Origin: Streptomyces olivochromogenes
Lineage (GTDB): Bacteria > Actinomycetota > Actinomycetes > Streptomycetales > Streptomycetaceae
Assembly: GCF_001514115.1 (NCBI RefSeq)
Contig: NZ_KQ948458.1
Location: forward strand, 228,497-292,496
DNA length: 64,000 nt
Direction of reading: 5' to 3'
Positions 25,354-32,424 of the stretch are shown piece after piece (the stretch's first letter is position 1; every line of letters begins with the position of its first letter). The position numbers were made by a program, and so were the translations under genes. Below the pieces are notes generated by a model. The model saw only the letters and a program-made list of their open reading frames with translations, had not been told where the DNA came from and ran no database searches.

Positions 25354-25929
25354 CAGCCGGAGGATCATCTCCACCGTCCGCTCGACGGGGCGGGCGCGTG
25401 CCGTGGCGCTGAACAGCAGGGTGCGGGTCAGGACGGCGCCCAGCAGCATGTCGAACACGTCGTCCGGGTCCACGGTGGGGTCGACGGTCCCGGGTGGCGC
25501 GGCGCGCAGGATGTCCTGGAAGAGCGGTCGCGCCGACATACGGACGTACACCTCCGGCGGGCCGGTCCGGTCCGACGTCTGGTGGTGCGCGAGCAGGCCC
25601 GCGGCGGCCGCGCGGGCCGCGGGAGTGCTGAAGGCCGCCAGGTAGGCGCGGACGAACCGGCCCAGATCGCGGCCGAGATCCCCGGTCGGCCGCACGCTCA
25701 GCGGACTGAGTCCCGGAAACGTGGCCTCTTCGATCAGCTCGATCCGGGACGGCCAGCGCCGGTAGATCGCGGAGGCGTGCACGCCGGAGTGTTCGGCGAC
25801 CGCCTGGATCGTCGTCGCGTCGAAGCCGCGCCGGACGAGCAGTTCGCGCGCTGCCGCGAGGGCCCGTTCGTCGATGCTCGTGTCCCGGGGACGACCGGGG
25901 CGACGGCGCGGCTCTGTCATGGCGGACAT
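25339..25929 (-). CDS. TetR-family transcriptional repressor
   Basis: A 196-residue repressor. The helix-turn-helix lies in DERALAAARELLVRRGFDATTIQAVAEHSG and VHASAIYRRWPSRIELIE; the rest is a helical ligand domain ending in LLRLLRPL. ATG 25929 was used; ATG 25920 (MTEPRRRPGRP) is equally possible. On its strand TATAAA lies within the right arm of the operator palindrome (25955-25987), so self-repression is very likely. It is divergent from the NTF2-like gene, which shares the same operator region and is its most probable target. Confidence 0.9.
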   Translation of the reverse strand: MSAMTEPRRRPGRPRDTSIDERALAAARELLVRRGFDATTIQAVAEHSGVHASAIYRRWPSRIELIEEATFPGLSPLSVRPTGDLGRDLGRFVRAYLAAFSTPAARAAAAGLLAHHQTSDRTGPPEVYVRMSARPLFQDILRAAPPGTVDPTVDPDDVFDMLLGAVLTRTLLFSATARARPVERTVEMILRLLRPL

Positions 25930-25954
25930 CGTAATGACCGGCTGTTCACGGCAG

Positions 25955-25987
25955 GCCATTTATAGGAGGGCCTCTTCTATAAATGGC
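25955..25987. promoter_or_regulatory. TetR operator: perfect 11-bp inverted repeat
   Basis: GCCATTTATAG (25955-25965) and CTATAAATGGC (25977-25987) are exact inverse complements with an 11-bp centre. TACAGT (25998-26003), the probable -10 of the rightward gene, lies 10 bp to the right, so a bound repressor would cover both divergent promoters. Confidence 0.78.
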
Positions 25988-26004
25988 ATGGCGTCGCTAC
26001 AGTC

Positions 26005-26050
26005 CGAGCGGGGATCCGAGCGGGGATCCGTGCGGGGATCCGTGCGGGGA
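26005..26050 (+). repeat. 12-bp tandem repeat in 5' leader
   Basis: CGAGCGGGGATC twice, then CGTGCGGGGATC and a partial fourth unit (26005-26016, 26017-26028, 26029-26040, 26041-26050). It lies in the untranslated leader of the NTF2-like gene, between its -10 box and ATG. Confidence 0.7.
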
Positions 26051-26063
26051 AGGGCTGTGACGG

Positions 26064-26645
26064 ATGACCGAGACCGAAGAGCTGCGCGCCGCCGTCGAGT
26101 TGCTGGCGGCCAAGGTCCACGCCCTGGAGGACCAGGTCGAGATCATGCAGCTCGTCGCCCAGTACGGGCCCGCCGTCGACAGCGGCTCCGGCGAGGCCGC
26201 GGCCGACCTCTGGACCGAGGACGGCGTCTTCGACGCGGTCCCGCACCTGCGGATGGAGGGCAGGGAGGGCGTCCTCGGGATGGTTCACGGCGCCGGTCAC
26301 CAGAGCGTGATCCACAACGGCTGCGGCCATGTCCTGACCGTGCCGCACATCGTCGTCGACGGCGACCGGGCCACCGGCCGCAGCCACGCGCTGCACCTGC
26401 GCTGGGACGCCGACGCCGGCCGGTTCTGGGTGTTCCAGGTCTCCGCGAACACCTGGCGCTGGGCGCGCACCCCGCAGGGCTGGCGCATCGCCGAGCGGAT
26501 CAACGCCAACCTGGACGGCACCGAGGGCCCCCGCGCGATGCTCGCGCCGCCCGCGGACCGCGCCCAACAGGACGCGGCGACCAGCGCCGATGACCCTCCG
26601 GCGCCCTCAGATGCTCCTCCGGCGCCACCCCCGATGACCCTTTGA
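26064..26645 (+). CDS. NTF2-like (SnoaL-type) protein
   Basis: A 193-residue protein whose first 155 residues fit the SnoaL/NTF2 cone fold: EIMQLVAQYGPAVDSGSGEAAADLWTEDG, then strands with VFDAV, HVLTVPHIVVDGDRATGRSHAL and a C-terminal WRIAERINANLDG. Members include isomerases, dehydratases and ligand-binding proteins; no specific activity can be assigned. A Pro/Ala/Asp-rich tail of about 30 residues (DDPPAPSDAPPAP) is unusual. It is probably co-transcribed with the SDR gene 36 nt downstream and controlled by the divergent TetR. Confidence 0.8.
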   Translation: MTETEELRAAVELLAAKVHALEDQVEIMQLVAQYGPAVDSGSGEAAADLWTEDGVFDAVPHLRMEGREGVLGMVHGAGHQSVIHNGCGHVLTVPHIVVDGDRATGRSHALHLRWDADAGRFWVFQVSANTWRWARTPQGWRIAERINANLDGTEGPRAMLAPPADRAQQDAATSADDPPAPSDAPPAPPPMTL

Positions 26646-26681
26646 CGACCCTTCGGCGATCGAGCAGATGAGGTGTGGAGA

Positions 26682-27485
26682 GTGGCTGAAGCCCTGACCG
26701 GCAAGTACGGCCCCTGGGGCGTCGTCGCCGGTGGATCCGACGGTGTCGGCGCCGCGTTCGCCCACGCGATGGCCGCCCGCGGCATGAACGTGGTCCTGGT
26801 GGCGAGGCGCGTACCCGTACTGGAGGCGTCCGCCGCCGAGATCCGGGCGAAGTACGACGTCGAGACCCGCACGGTAGCGCTCGACCTCGGCGCCCCTGAC
26901 GCGTTGTCGGAACTGACGCGCGCCACCTCCGACCTGGAAGTCGGCCTGTTCGTCTACAACGCGGGCGGCGACGACCGCAGCGTCGCCTTCCTCGACAAGG
27001 ACCTCGGCACCCACCTCGGACTGGTTCACCGCAACTGCGTCGGCCCGCTCGAAGCGGCGTACCGCTTCGGCGGTCCGATGGTGGCGCGCGGGCGGGGGGC
27101 CGTGGTGCTGGTGACGTCGGGCGCGGCCTGGGCGGGCGGTGCGACGCTCGCCGCCTACGGCGCCACGAAGGCGTTCGACCTCATCCTCGCGGAGAGCCTG
27201 TGGGCGGAGTGGCGCACCCGTGGGGTCGACGTACTGGGGCTCGTCCTCGGCAAGACCGACACCCCGTCCATGCGCCGGGCGTTCGACGCCGAGGGCAAGC
27301 CGTACGGAGAGCTCGCCGACCCCGACGACGTCGCGGCCGAGGCCCTCGACCACCTCGCCGACGGCCCCACCTGGATCCACGGCAGCGACACCCCGACCGG
27401 CGGTTCCCCGTTCGGCGCGCTCAGCCGGCGCGACGCGGTCCTCGCGATGAGCCGGGGCGCGTCCGCGCACGGCGACGACACCTGA
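26682..27485 (+). CDS. Short-chain dehydrogenase/reductase
   Basis: A 267-residue SDR. The nucleotide-binding glycine motif reads AGGSDGVGAAFA near residue 16, NAGG follows the fourth strand, and the catalytic Ser-Tyr-Lys are in VTSGAAWAGG and AAYGATKAF near residues 145-162. The glycine motif has Ser-Asp in the middle, common in a subgroup of actinobacterial SDRs. GTG 26682 has GAGG eight bases upstream (26670-26673); GTG 26673 would add three residues. Together with the NTF2-like protein it forms a TetR-controlled pair; the substrate is unknown. Confidence 0.88.
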   Translation: MAEALTGKYGPWGVVAGGSDGVGAAFAHAMAARGMNVVLVARRVPVLEASAAEIRAKYDVETRTVALDLGAPDALSELTRATSDLEVGLFVYNAGGDDRSVAFLDKDLGTHLGLVHRNCVGPLEAAYRFGGPMVARGRGAVVLVTSGAAWAGGATLAAYGATKAFDLILAESLWAEWRTRGVDVLGLVLGKTDTPSMRRAFDAEGKPYGELADPDDVAAEALDHLADGPTWIHGSDTPTGGSPFGALSRRDAVLAMSRGASAHGDDT

Positions 27486-27595
27486 CTCCTGCCCCTGCCC
27501 CACTCCGCCGCATCGACGCGGCTTGTCGGTGCCCTCGCCTAGTGTGCGTGCCGTACACGCGGGCAGTGATCCGAGCGGGGGAGTGGGGCTGCGTC

Positions 27596-28069
27596 ATGAG
27601 TGATCGAACCGGACAAGGGGTGGCGGACCGCGATGAGTTCGCGGCGCTGGTCATCAGGACCGACTTCGGCGACGAAGAGGCGTGGACGGCGTTGAAAGGC
27701 GCGCTGTCCCTGCCCTGGGGCCCCGAAGACTTCGAGCCACGCGTCCAGGTCGTCGACGACCCCTCCTGGGCGGGGCTCACGACAGCCGACGTACTCGCCG
27801 CGGTCTCCGCCGACGACGAACTCGCCGTCGTCTTCCTCGCGGACGCCGTCGCCCTGCGCACCGGCCAGGGAGCTCTGCTGGCGGTGTCCACGCTGACCAG
27901 GGAAGAGTGCGAGAGCGACGAGGAGTTCGAGGCCGAAGGCGGCGAGTTCCGCACGACCCCGGCCGGGATCCACGAGATTCACGCCAACCTGATGATCGCC
28001 AACCTCGACTTCGCCGATTTCGCCGAAGCGGCCGAGGCAGCGCCCGACGGCGTCTTCCGCTCCCTGTAG
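27596..28069 (+). CDS. Uncharacterised acidic protein, DUF6924-like
   Basis: A 157-residue, strongly acidic cytoplasmic protein (ALVIRTDFGDEEAWTALKGAL, VQVVDDPSWAGLTTADVLAAV, FLADAVALRTGQGALLAVSTL, EFRTTPAGIHEIHANLMIANLDF). The pattern resembles the actinobacterial DUF6924 group, function unknown; this assignment is from memory and tentative. ATG 27596 was chosen as the first start before the conserved region. TAGTGT at 27540-27545 is a candidate -10. It is followed immediately by 24-bp tandem repeats beginning at its stop codon. Confidence 0.65.
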   Translation: MSDRTGQGVADRDEFAALVIRTDFGDEEAWTALKGALSLPWGPEDFEPRVQVVDDPSWAGLTTADVLAAVSADDELAVVFLADAVALRTGQGALLAVSTLTREECESDEEFEAEGGEFRTTPAGIHEIHANLMIANLDFADFAEAAEAAPDGVFRSL

Positions 28070-28177
28070 TCCGCGCGGGACGCCTTCCTGCAGCCCGCGC
28101 GGGACCTCTTCCTGCGGTCCGTTCCGGACCTCTTCCTGCGGCCCGCTCGGAGCGTCTCCCTCCAGCCCACGCGGCAC
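28069..28177 (+). repeat. 24-bp imperfect tandem repeats (4.5 copies)
   Basis: Units 28069-28092, 28093-28116, 28117-28140 and 28141-28164 plus a partial fifth. The common core is CCGCGCGGGACCTCTTCCTG. They start at the last base of the preceding stop codon and fill the gap before the palindrome at 28188. Confidence 0.75.
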
Positions 28178-28187
28178 ATCAATTAAT

Positions 28188-28201
28188 GCAAGCATGCTTG
28201 C
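28188..28201. promoter_or_regulatory. 14-bp perfect palindrome, candidate TetR operator
   Basis: GCAAGCATGCTTGC, within the only AT-rich stretch before the catabolic operon (first start at 28334). The last gene of this operon is a TetR regulator (37891), so autoregulation through this site is a reasonable inference. Confidence 0.6.
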
Positions 28202-28333
28202 TTGTTTCTGTGCCCGCTGCCATGCTCCAGAGCGCACCGCGAAAGACTCCGCACGCCCGCCGCACATCGCCGCACTGCGCGGCGCATCGCCGCGCGCCGC
28301 CGCACACCGTCGTGCCCCGAGGGGAGCTCCATC

Positions 28334-29128
28334 GTGTCCGACCCGTCGTCAGTGATCGACGATCTGCACCAGGAGAGCGAAGAACTCGACCTGTTGGTAA
28401 GTGACTTGGCAGAGAGTCGCTGGGCACTCGCCACCCCCGCCGCCGGCTGGACCGTCGCTCACCAGATCGCCCACCTGGCCTGGACGGACCGTTCCGCCCT
28501 GCTCGCCGTGACGGACGCCGAGGCCTTCGCCAAGGAGGTCGAGAAGGCGATGGCCTCGCCCGGCGGATTCGTGGACGAGGGCGCGGAGGAGGGGGCCGGG
28601 CTGCCGCCCGCCACGCTGCTCGCCGACTGGCGGGCGGGGCGAACGGCGCTGGAGGAGGCCCTTCGCGCGGCCCCCACAGGCACCCGTTTCCCCTGGTACG
28701 GCCCGCCCATGTCGGTAGCCTCCATGGCCACCGGCCGCCTGATGGAGACCTGGGCCCACGGCCAGGACGTGGCGGACGCGCTGGGCGTGGCGCGCACCCC
28801 CACCGACCGCCTCCGGCACGTGGCCCGCATCGGCGTACGGGCGCGGGACTTCGCCTTCCACGTACGGGGGCTCACTCCGCCCGCCACCGAGTTCCGCGTC
28901 GAACTGGTCGGCCCCAAGGGCGAGTTGTGGACGTACGGGCCCGAAGAGGCGCCCCAGCGTGTCACCGGCCCGGCCCTCGACTTCTGTCTCCTGGTCACCC
29001 AACGGGCCCACCGCGGCGACCTCGCCGTACGGGCGGACGGCCCCGACGCGGACCGCTGGCTGGACATCGCGCAGGCCTTCGCGGGTCCGCCCGGACAGGG
29101 GCGCGCGTCCAAGGGAGACGCCAGGTGA
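28334..29128 (+). CDS. TIGR03084-family protein (DinB/MDMPI-like fold)
   Basis: A 264-residue protein of the TIGR03084 group, related to DinB and mycothiol-dependent maleylpyruvate isomerases. Candidate metal ligands are visible in WTVAHQIAHLAWTD near residue 48 and TWAHGQDVADALG near 140. Start: GTG 28334 with GGGGAG eight bases upstream. It heads the catabolic operon and its TGA overlaps the next GTG by four bases. Members are usually found beside AtuA-like and acyl-CoA genes; the reaction is unknown. Confidence 0.82.
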   Translation: MSDPSSVIDDLHQESEELDLLVSDLAESRWALATPAAGWTVAHQIAHLAWTDRSALLAVTDAEAFAKEVEKAMASPGGFVDEGAEEGAGLPPATLLADWRAGRTALEEALRAAPTGTRFPWYGPPMSVASMATGRLMETWAHGQDVADALGVARTPTDRLRHVARIGVRARDFAFHVRGLTPPATEFRVELVGPKGELWTYGPEEAPQRVTGPALDFCLLVTQRAHRGDLAVRADGPDADRWLDIAQAFAGPPGQGRASKGDAR

Positions 29129-30822
29129 CCGTCGCGCCCCTCCGGATAGGCAACGCCTCCGGCTTCTACGGCGACCGCTTCGACGCGATGCGCGAGATGC
29201 TCACCGGTGGCCCCCTGGACGTTCTGACCGGCGACTACCTCGCCGAACTCACCATGCTCATCCTCGGCCGCGACCGCCTCAAGAACCCCTCCGGCGGCTA
29301 CGCCCGCACCTTCCTGGGCCAGTTGGAGGAGTGCCTCGGCCTCGCGCACGAGCGGGGCGTGCGGATCGTGGCGAACGCGGGCGGCCTCAACCCCGCCGGA
29401 CTCGCCGACGCCGTACGGCAGTTGGCCGACCGCCTCGGCATACCGGTGCGTGTCGCCCACGTCGAGGGCGACGACCTGACCGCCGGCCATCCCAGGAGCC
29501 TCGCCGCGCACGCCTACCTCGGCGGTGCCGGGATCGCCGCCTGTCTGCGCGAGGGCGCGGACATCGTGGTGACCGGGCGGGTCACGGACGCGGCGCTGGT
29601 CACCGGGCCCGCCGTCGCCCACTTCGGCTGGGCGCCGGACGCGTACGACCGCCTCGCCGGCGCCGTCGTCGCCGGTCACGTCCTGGAATGCGGCACGCAG
29701 GCCACCGGCGGCAACTACGCGTTCTTCACCGACCACGACCCGGCGCGCCTTCGCCACCCGGGATTCCCGCTCGCCGAACTCCACGAGGACGGCACCAGCG
29801 TCATCACCAAACACGACGGCACCGGCGGCCTCGTGGACATCGGCACCGTCACCGCGCAACTCCTCTACGAGACCTCCGGCGCCCGGTACGCGGGCCCCGA
29901 CGTCACCGCCCGACTCGACTCGGTCCGCCTCACCCACGAGGCCCCCGACCGCGTCCGCATCTCCGGTGTACGCGGCGAGGCCCCGCCCCCCACCCTCAAG
30001 GTCGGCCTCAACCGCCTCGGCGGCTACCGCAACGAAGTCGTCTTCGTCCTCACCGGCCTCGACATCGAGGCGAAGGCCGCCCTCGTCCGGGACCAGATGG
30101 AGGCGGCCCTCGACGCGGCCAAGTCGCGGCCCGCGGAGGTCCGCTGGGACCTCGCCCGCACCGACCACCCCGACGCCTCCACGGAGGAGACCGCGAGCGC
30201 CCTCCTGCGCCTCGTCGTACGCGATCCCGGCCAGGACGCGGTGGGCCGCACCCTCAGCGGCGCCGCCATCGAACTGGCCCTGGCCAGCTACCCCGGCTTC
30301 CACTTGATCGCGCCCCCGGGAAAGGGCTCCCCGTACGGGGTCTTCGAAGACGTGTACGTCCCCCAGGGCGCCGTGGAGCACGTGGCGGTCCTCCATGACG
30401 GGCGACGTGTGCCGGTCGCTCCGGCCACCGACACCCTCGTACTGGAACCCGCGCCCGAACCCGCCCTGCCCGAACCGCTCCCTCCGGGGCCGACGCGACG
30501 CGCTCCTCTGGGTGCGGTCGCGGGTGCGCGCAGTGGGGACAAGGGGGGGAACGCGAATGTCGGGGTGTGGGTGCGATCGGATGACGCGTGGCGCTGGTTG
30601 GTTCATCAACTGACAGCTGACAGATTTCAGAATCTGATAACTGAAAGCTGTCATCTGAAAGTTGTCCGTCACACTCTGCCGAACCTCCGCGCCCTCAACT
30701 TCGTCGTCGAAGGGATCCTCGGCGAAGGCGTCGCCTCCCAGCACCGCTTCGACCCCCAGGCCAAGGCCCTGGGCGAATGGCTCCGCTCCCGCCACCTCGA
30801 CATCCCGGAGGCCCTGCTGTGA
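29125..30822 (+). CDS. AtuA-like (DUF1446) acyclic terpene/acyl-CoA catabolism protein
   Basis: A 565-residue protein. Residues 1-455 match DUF1446/AtuA (RIGNASGFYGDRFDAM, DYLAELTMLILGRD, VANAGGLNPAGLA, LECGTQATGGNYAFF, GTGGLVDIGTVTAQLLYE), and the C-terminal 110 residues match the AtuA-like ferredoxin-fold domain (AGARSGDKGGNANVGVWV, LPNLRALNFVVEGIL). AtuA is required for citronellol/geraniol use in Pseudomonas, but its chemistry is unclear. The start GTG 29125 and stop overlap both neighbours by four bases. Around 30600-30665 the DNA is strikingly AT-rich and contains an inverted repeat inside the second domain. Confidence 0.88.
   Translation: MTVAPLRIGNASGFYGDRFDAMREMLTGGPLDVLTGDYLAELTMLILGRDRLKNPSGGYARTFLGQLEECLGLAHERGVRIVANAGGLNPAGLADAVRQLADRLGIPVRVAHVEGDDLTAGHPRSLAAHAYLGGAGIAACLREGADIVVTGRVTDAALVTGPAVAHFGWAPDAYDRLAGAVVAGHVLECGTQATGGNYAFFTDHDPARLRHPGFPLAELHEDGTSVITKHDGTGGLVDIGTVTAQLLYETSGARYAGPDVTARLDSVRLTHEAPDRVRISGVRGEAPPPTLKVGLNRLGGYRNEVVFVLTGLDIEAKAALVRDQMEAALDAAKSRPAEVRWDLARTDHPDASTEETASALLRLVVRDPGQDAVGRTLSGAAIELALASYPGFHLIAPPGKGSPYGVFEDVYVPQGAVEHVAVLHDGRRVPVAPATDTLVLEPAPEPALPEPLPPGPTRRAPLGAVAGARSGDKGGNANVGVWVRSDDAWRWLVHQLTADRFQNLITESCHLKVVRHTLPNLRALNFVVEGILGEGVASQHRFDPQAKALGEWLRSRHLDIPEALL
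30619..30652. repeat. AT-rich inverted repeat inside coding sequence
   Basis: GACAGATTTCAG (30619-30630) and CTGAAAGCTGTC (30641-30652) pair with one mismatch. The surrounding 60 bp have base and codon use unlike the rest of the gene, yet the frame stays open (TADRFQNLITESCHLKVV). Confidence 0.55.
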
Positions 30823-32417
30823 CGGTCCTGGCGTCCGCCCTGGACACCGCCGCCCCCGACTACACCGCCCACCGCGAGGCCATGCTCGCCAAGCTCGCCG
30901 AGCTGGACGCCGAGCACGCCAAGGCGCTCGCGGGCGGCGGCGAGAAGTACGTGGCCCGGCACCAAAAGCGCGGCAAGCTGCTCGCCCGTGAACGCATCGA
31001 GCTGCTGCTCGACCCCGACACACCGTTCCTGGAGCTGTCGCCGCTCGCGGCCTGGGGGAGCGAGTACGCGGTCGGTGCGTCGCTGGTGACCGGGATCGGG
31101 GTCGTCGAGGGCGTGGAGTGCCTGATCACCGCGAACGACCCGACCGTACGGGGCGGCGCCAGTAATCCCTGGAGCCTGAAGAAGGCCCTGCGGGCCAACG
31201 ACATCGCCCTCGCCAACCGGCTGCCCTGCATCAGCCTGGTGGAGTCGGGCGGCGCCGATCTGCCGTCGCAGAAGGAGATCTTCATCCCCGGGGGAGCGAT
31301 TTTCCGCGACCTCACCAGGTTGTCGGCGGCGGGGATCCCGACCGTCGCCGTCGTCTTCGGGAACTCCACCGCCGGAGGCGCGTACATCCCCGGCATGTCC
31401 GACCACGTGATCATGGTCAAGGAGCGGGCGAAGGTCTTCCTGGGCGGGCCGCCGCTGGTGAAGATGGCGACCGGCGAGGAGAGCGACGACGAGTCCCTGG
31501 GCGGCGCCGAGATGCACGCGCGCGTGTCGGGTCTCGCGGACTACTTCGCCGTCGACGAGCAGGACGCCCTCCGCCAGGCCAGGCGCGTCGTCGCCCGGCT
31601 CAACCACCGCAAGGCGTCCGGCGATCCCGGTCCGGCCGAGCCCCCCAAGTACGACGAGGACGAGCTCCTGGGGATCGTCCCCGGCGACCTCCGACACCCC
31701 TTCGACCCGCGCGAGGTCATCGCCCGCGTGGTCGACGGCTCCGACTTCGACGAGTTCAAGCCCCTCTACGGGACGAGCCTCACGACCGGCTGGGCAACCC
31801 TCCACGGCTATCCCGTCGGCATCCTGGCCAACGCCCAGGGAGTGCTGTTCAGCGCCGAGTCCCAGAAGGCCGCCCAGTTCATCCAGCTCGCCAACCAGCG
31901 CGACATCCCCCTCCTCTTCCTGCACAACACCACCGGCTACATGGTCGGCAAGGAGTACGAGCAGGGCGGGATCATCAAGCACGGCGCGATGATGATCAAC
32001 GCCGTCTCCAATTCGAAGGTCCCCCACCTGTCCGTCCTCATGGGGGCCTCCTACGGAGCCGGTCACTACGGAATGTGCGGGCGCGCCTACGACCCGCGCT
32101 TCCTGTTCGCCTGGCCCAGCGCCAAGTCCGCCGTCATGGGCCCCCAGCAGCTCGCCGGCGTCCTCTCGATCGTCGCCCGGCAGTCGGCCGCGGCCAAGGG
32201 CCAGCCCTACGACGAGGACGCCGACGCGGCCCTGCGCGCCATGGTGGAGCAGCAGATCGAGTCGGAGTCCCTGCCGATGTTCCTGTCCGGGCGGCTGTAC
32301 GACGACGGGGTCATCGACCCCCGCGACACCCGAACCGTCCTCGGCCTGTGCCTGTCCGCGATCCACACGGCCCCCTATGAGGGGGCGCGCGGTGGCTTCG
32401 GCGTCTTCCGGATGTGA
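30819..32417 (+). CDS. Acyl-CoA carboxylase beta subunit (carboxyltransferase)
   Basis: A 532-residue carboxyltransferase of the methylcrotonyl-/geranyl-CoA carboxylase type: KLLARERIELLLDPDTPFLELS, NDPTVRGGASNPWSLKKALRA, LVESGGADLPSQKEIF, GNSTAGGAYIPGMSDH and the C-terminal MGASYGAGHYGMCGRAYDPRF. The two oxyanion-forming Gly-rich loops (GGA and GAGHYG) are intact. It transfers CO2 from biotin on the alpha subunit to an unsaturated acyl-CoA. GTG 30819 overlaps the AtuA-like stop (GTGA). MCC versus GCC specificity cannot be decided by eye. Confidence 0.92.
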   Translation: MTVLASALDTAAPDYTAHREAMLAKLAELDAEHAKALAGGGEKYVARHQKRGKLLARERIELLLDPDTPFLELSPLAAWGSEYAVGASLVTGIGVVEGVECLITANDPTVRGGASNPWSLKKALRANDIALANRLPCISLVESGGADLPSQKEIFIPGGAIFRDLTRLSAAGIPTVAVVFGNSTAGGAYIPGMSDHVIMVKERAKVFLGGPPLVKMATGEESDDESLGGAEMHARVSGLADYFAVDEQDALRQARRVVARLNHRKASGDPGPAEPPKYDEDELLGIVPGDLRHPFDPREVIARVVDGSDFDEFKPLYGTSLTTGWATLHGYPVGILANAQGVLFSAESQKAAQFIQLANQRDIPLLFLHNTTGYMVGKEYEQGGIIKHGAMMINAVSNSKVPHLSVLMGASYGAGHYGMCGRAYDPRFLFAWPSAKSAVMGPQQLAGVLSIVARQSAAAKGQPYDEDADAALRAMVEQQIESESLPMFLSGRLYDDGVIDPRDTRTVLGLCLSAIHTAPYEGARGGFGVFRM

Positions 32418-32424
32418 GGTCCCA

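Noticed and set aside
28459..31023. 854-codon minus-strand frame across the AtuA and carboxylase genes
   Set aside because: Spans several genuine genes on the opposite strand and has no recognisable domains.
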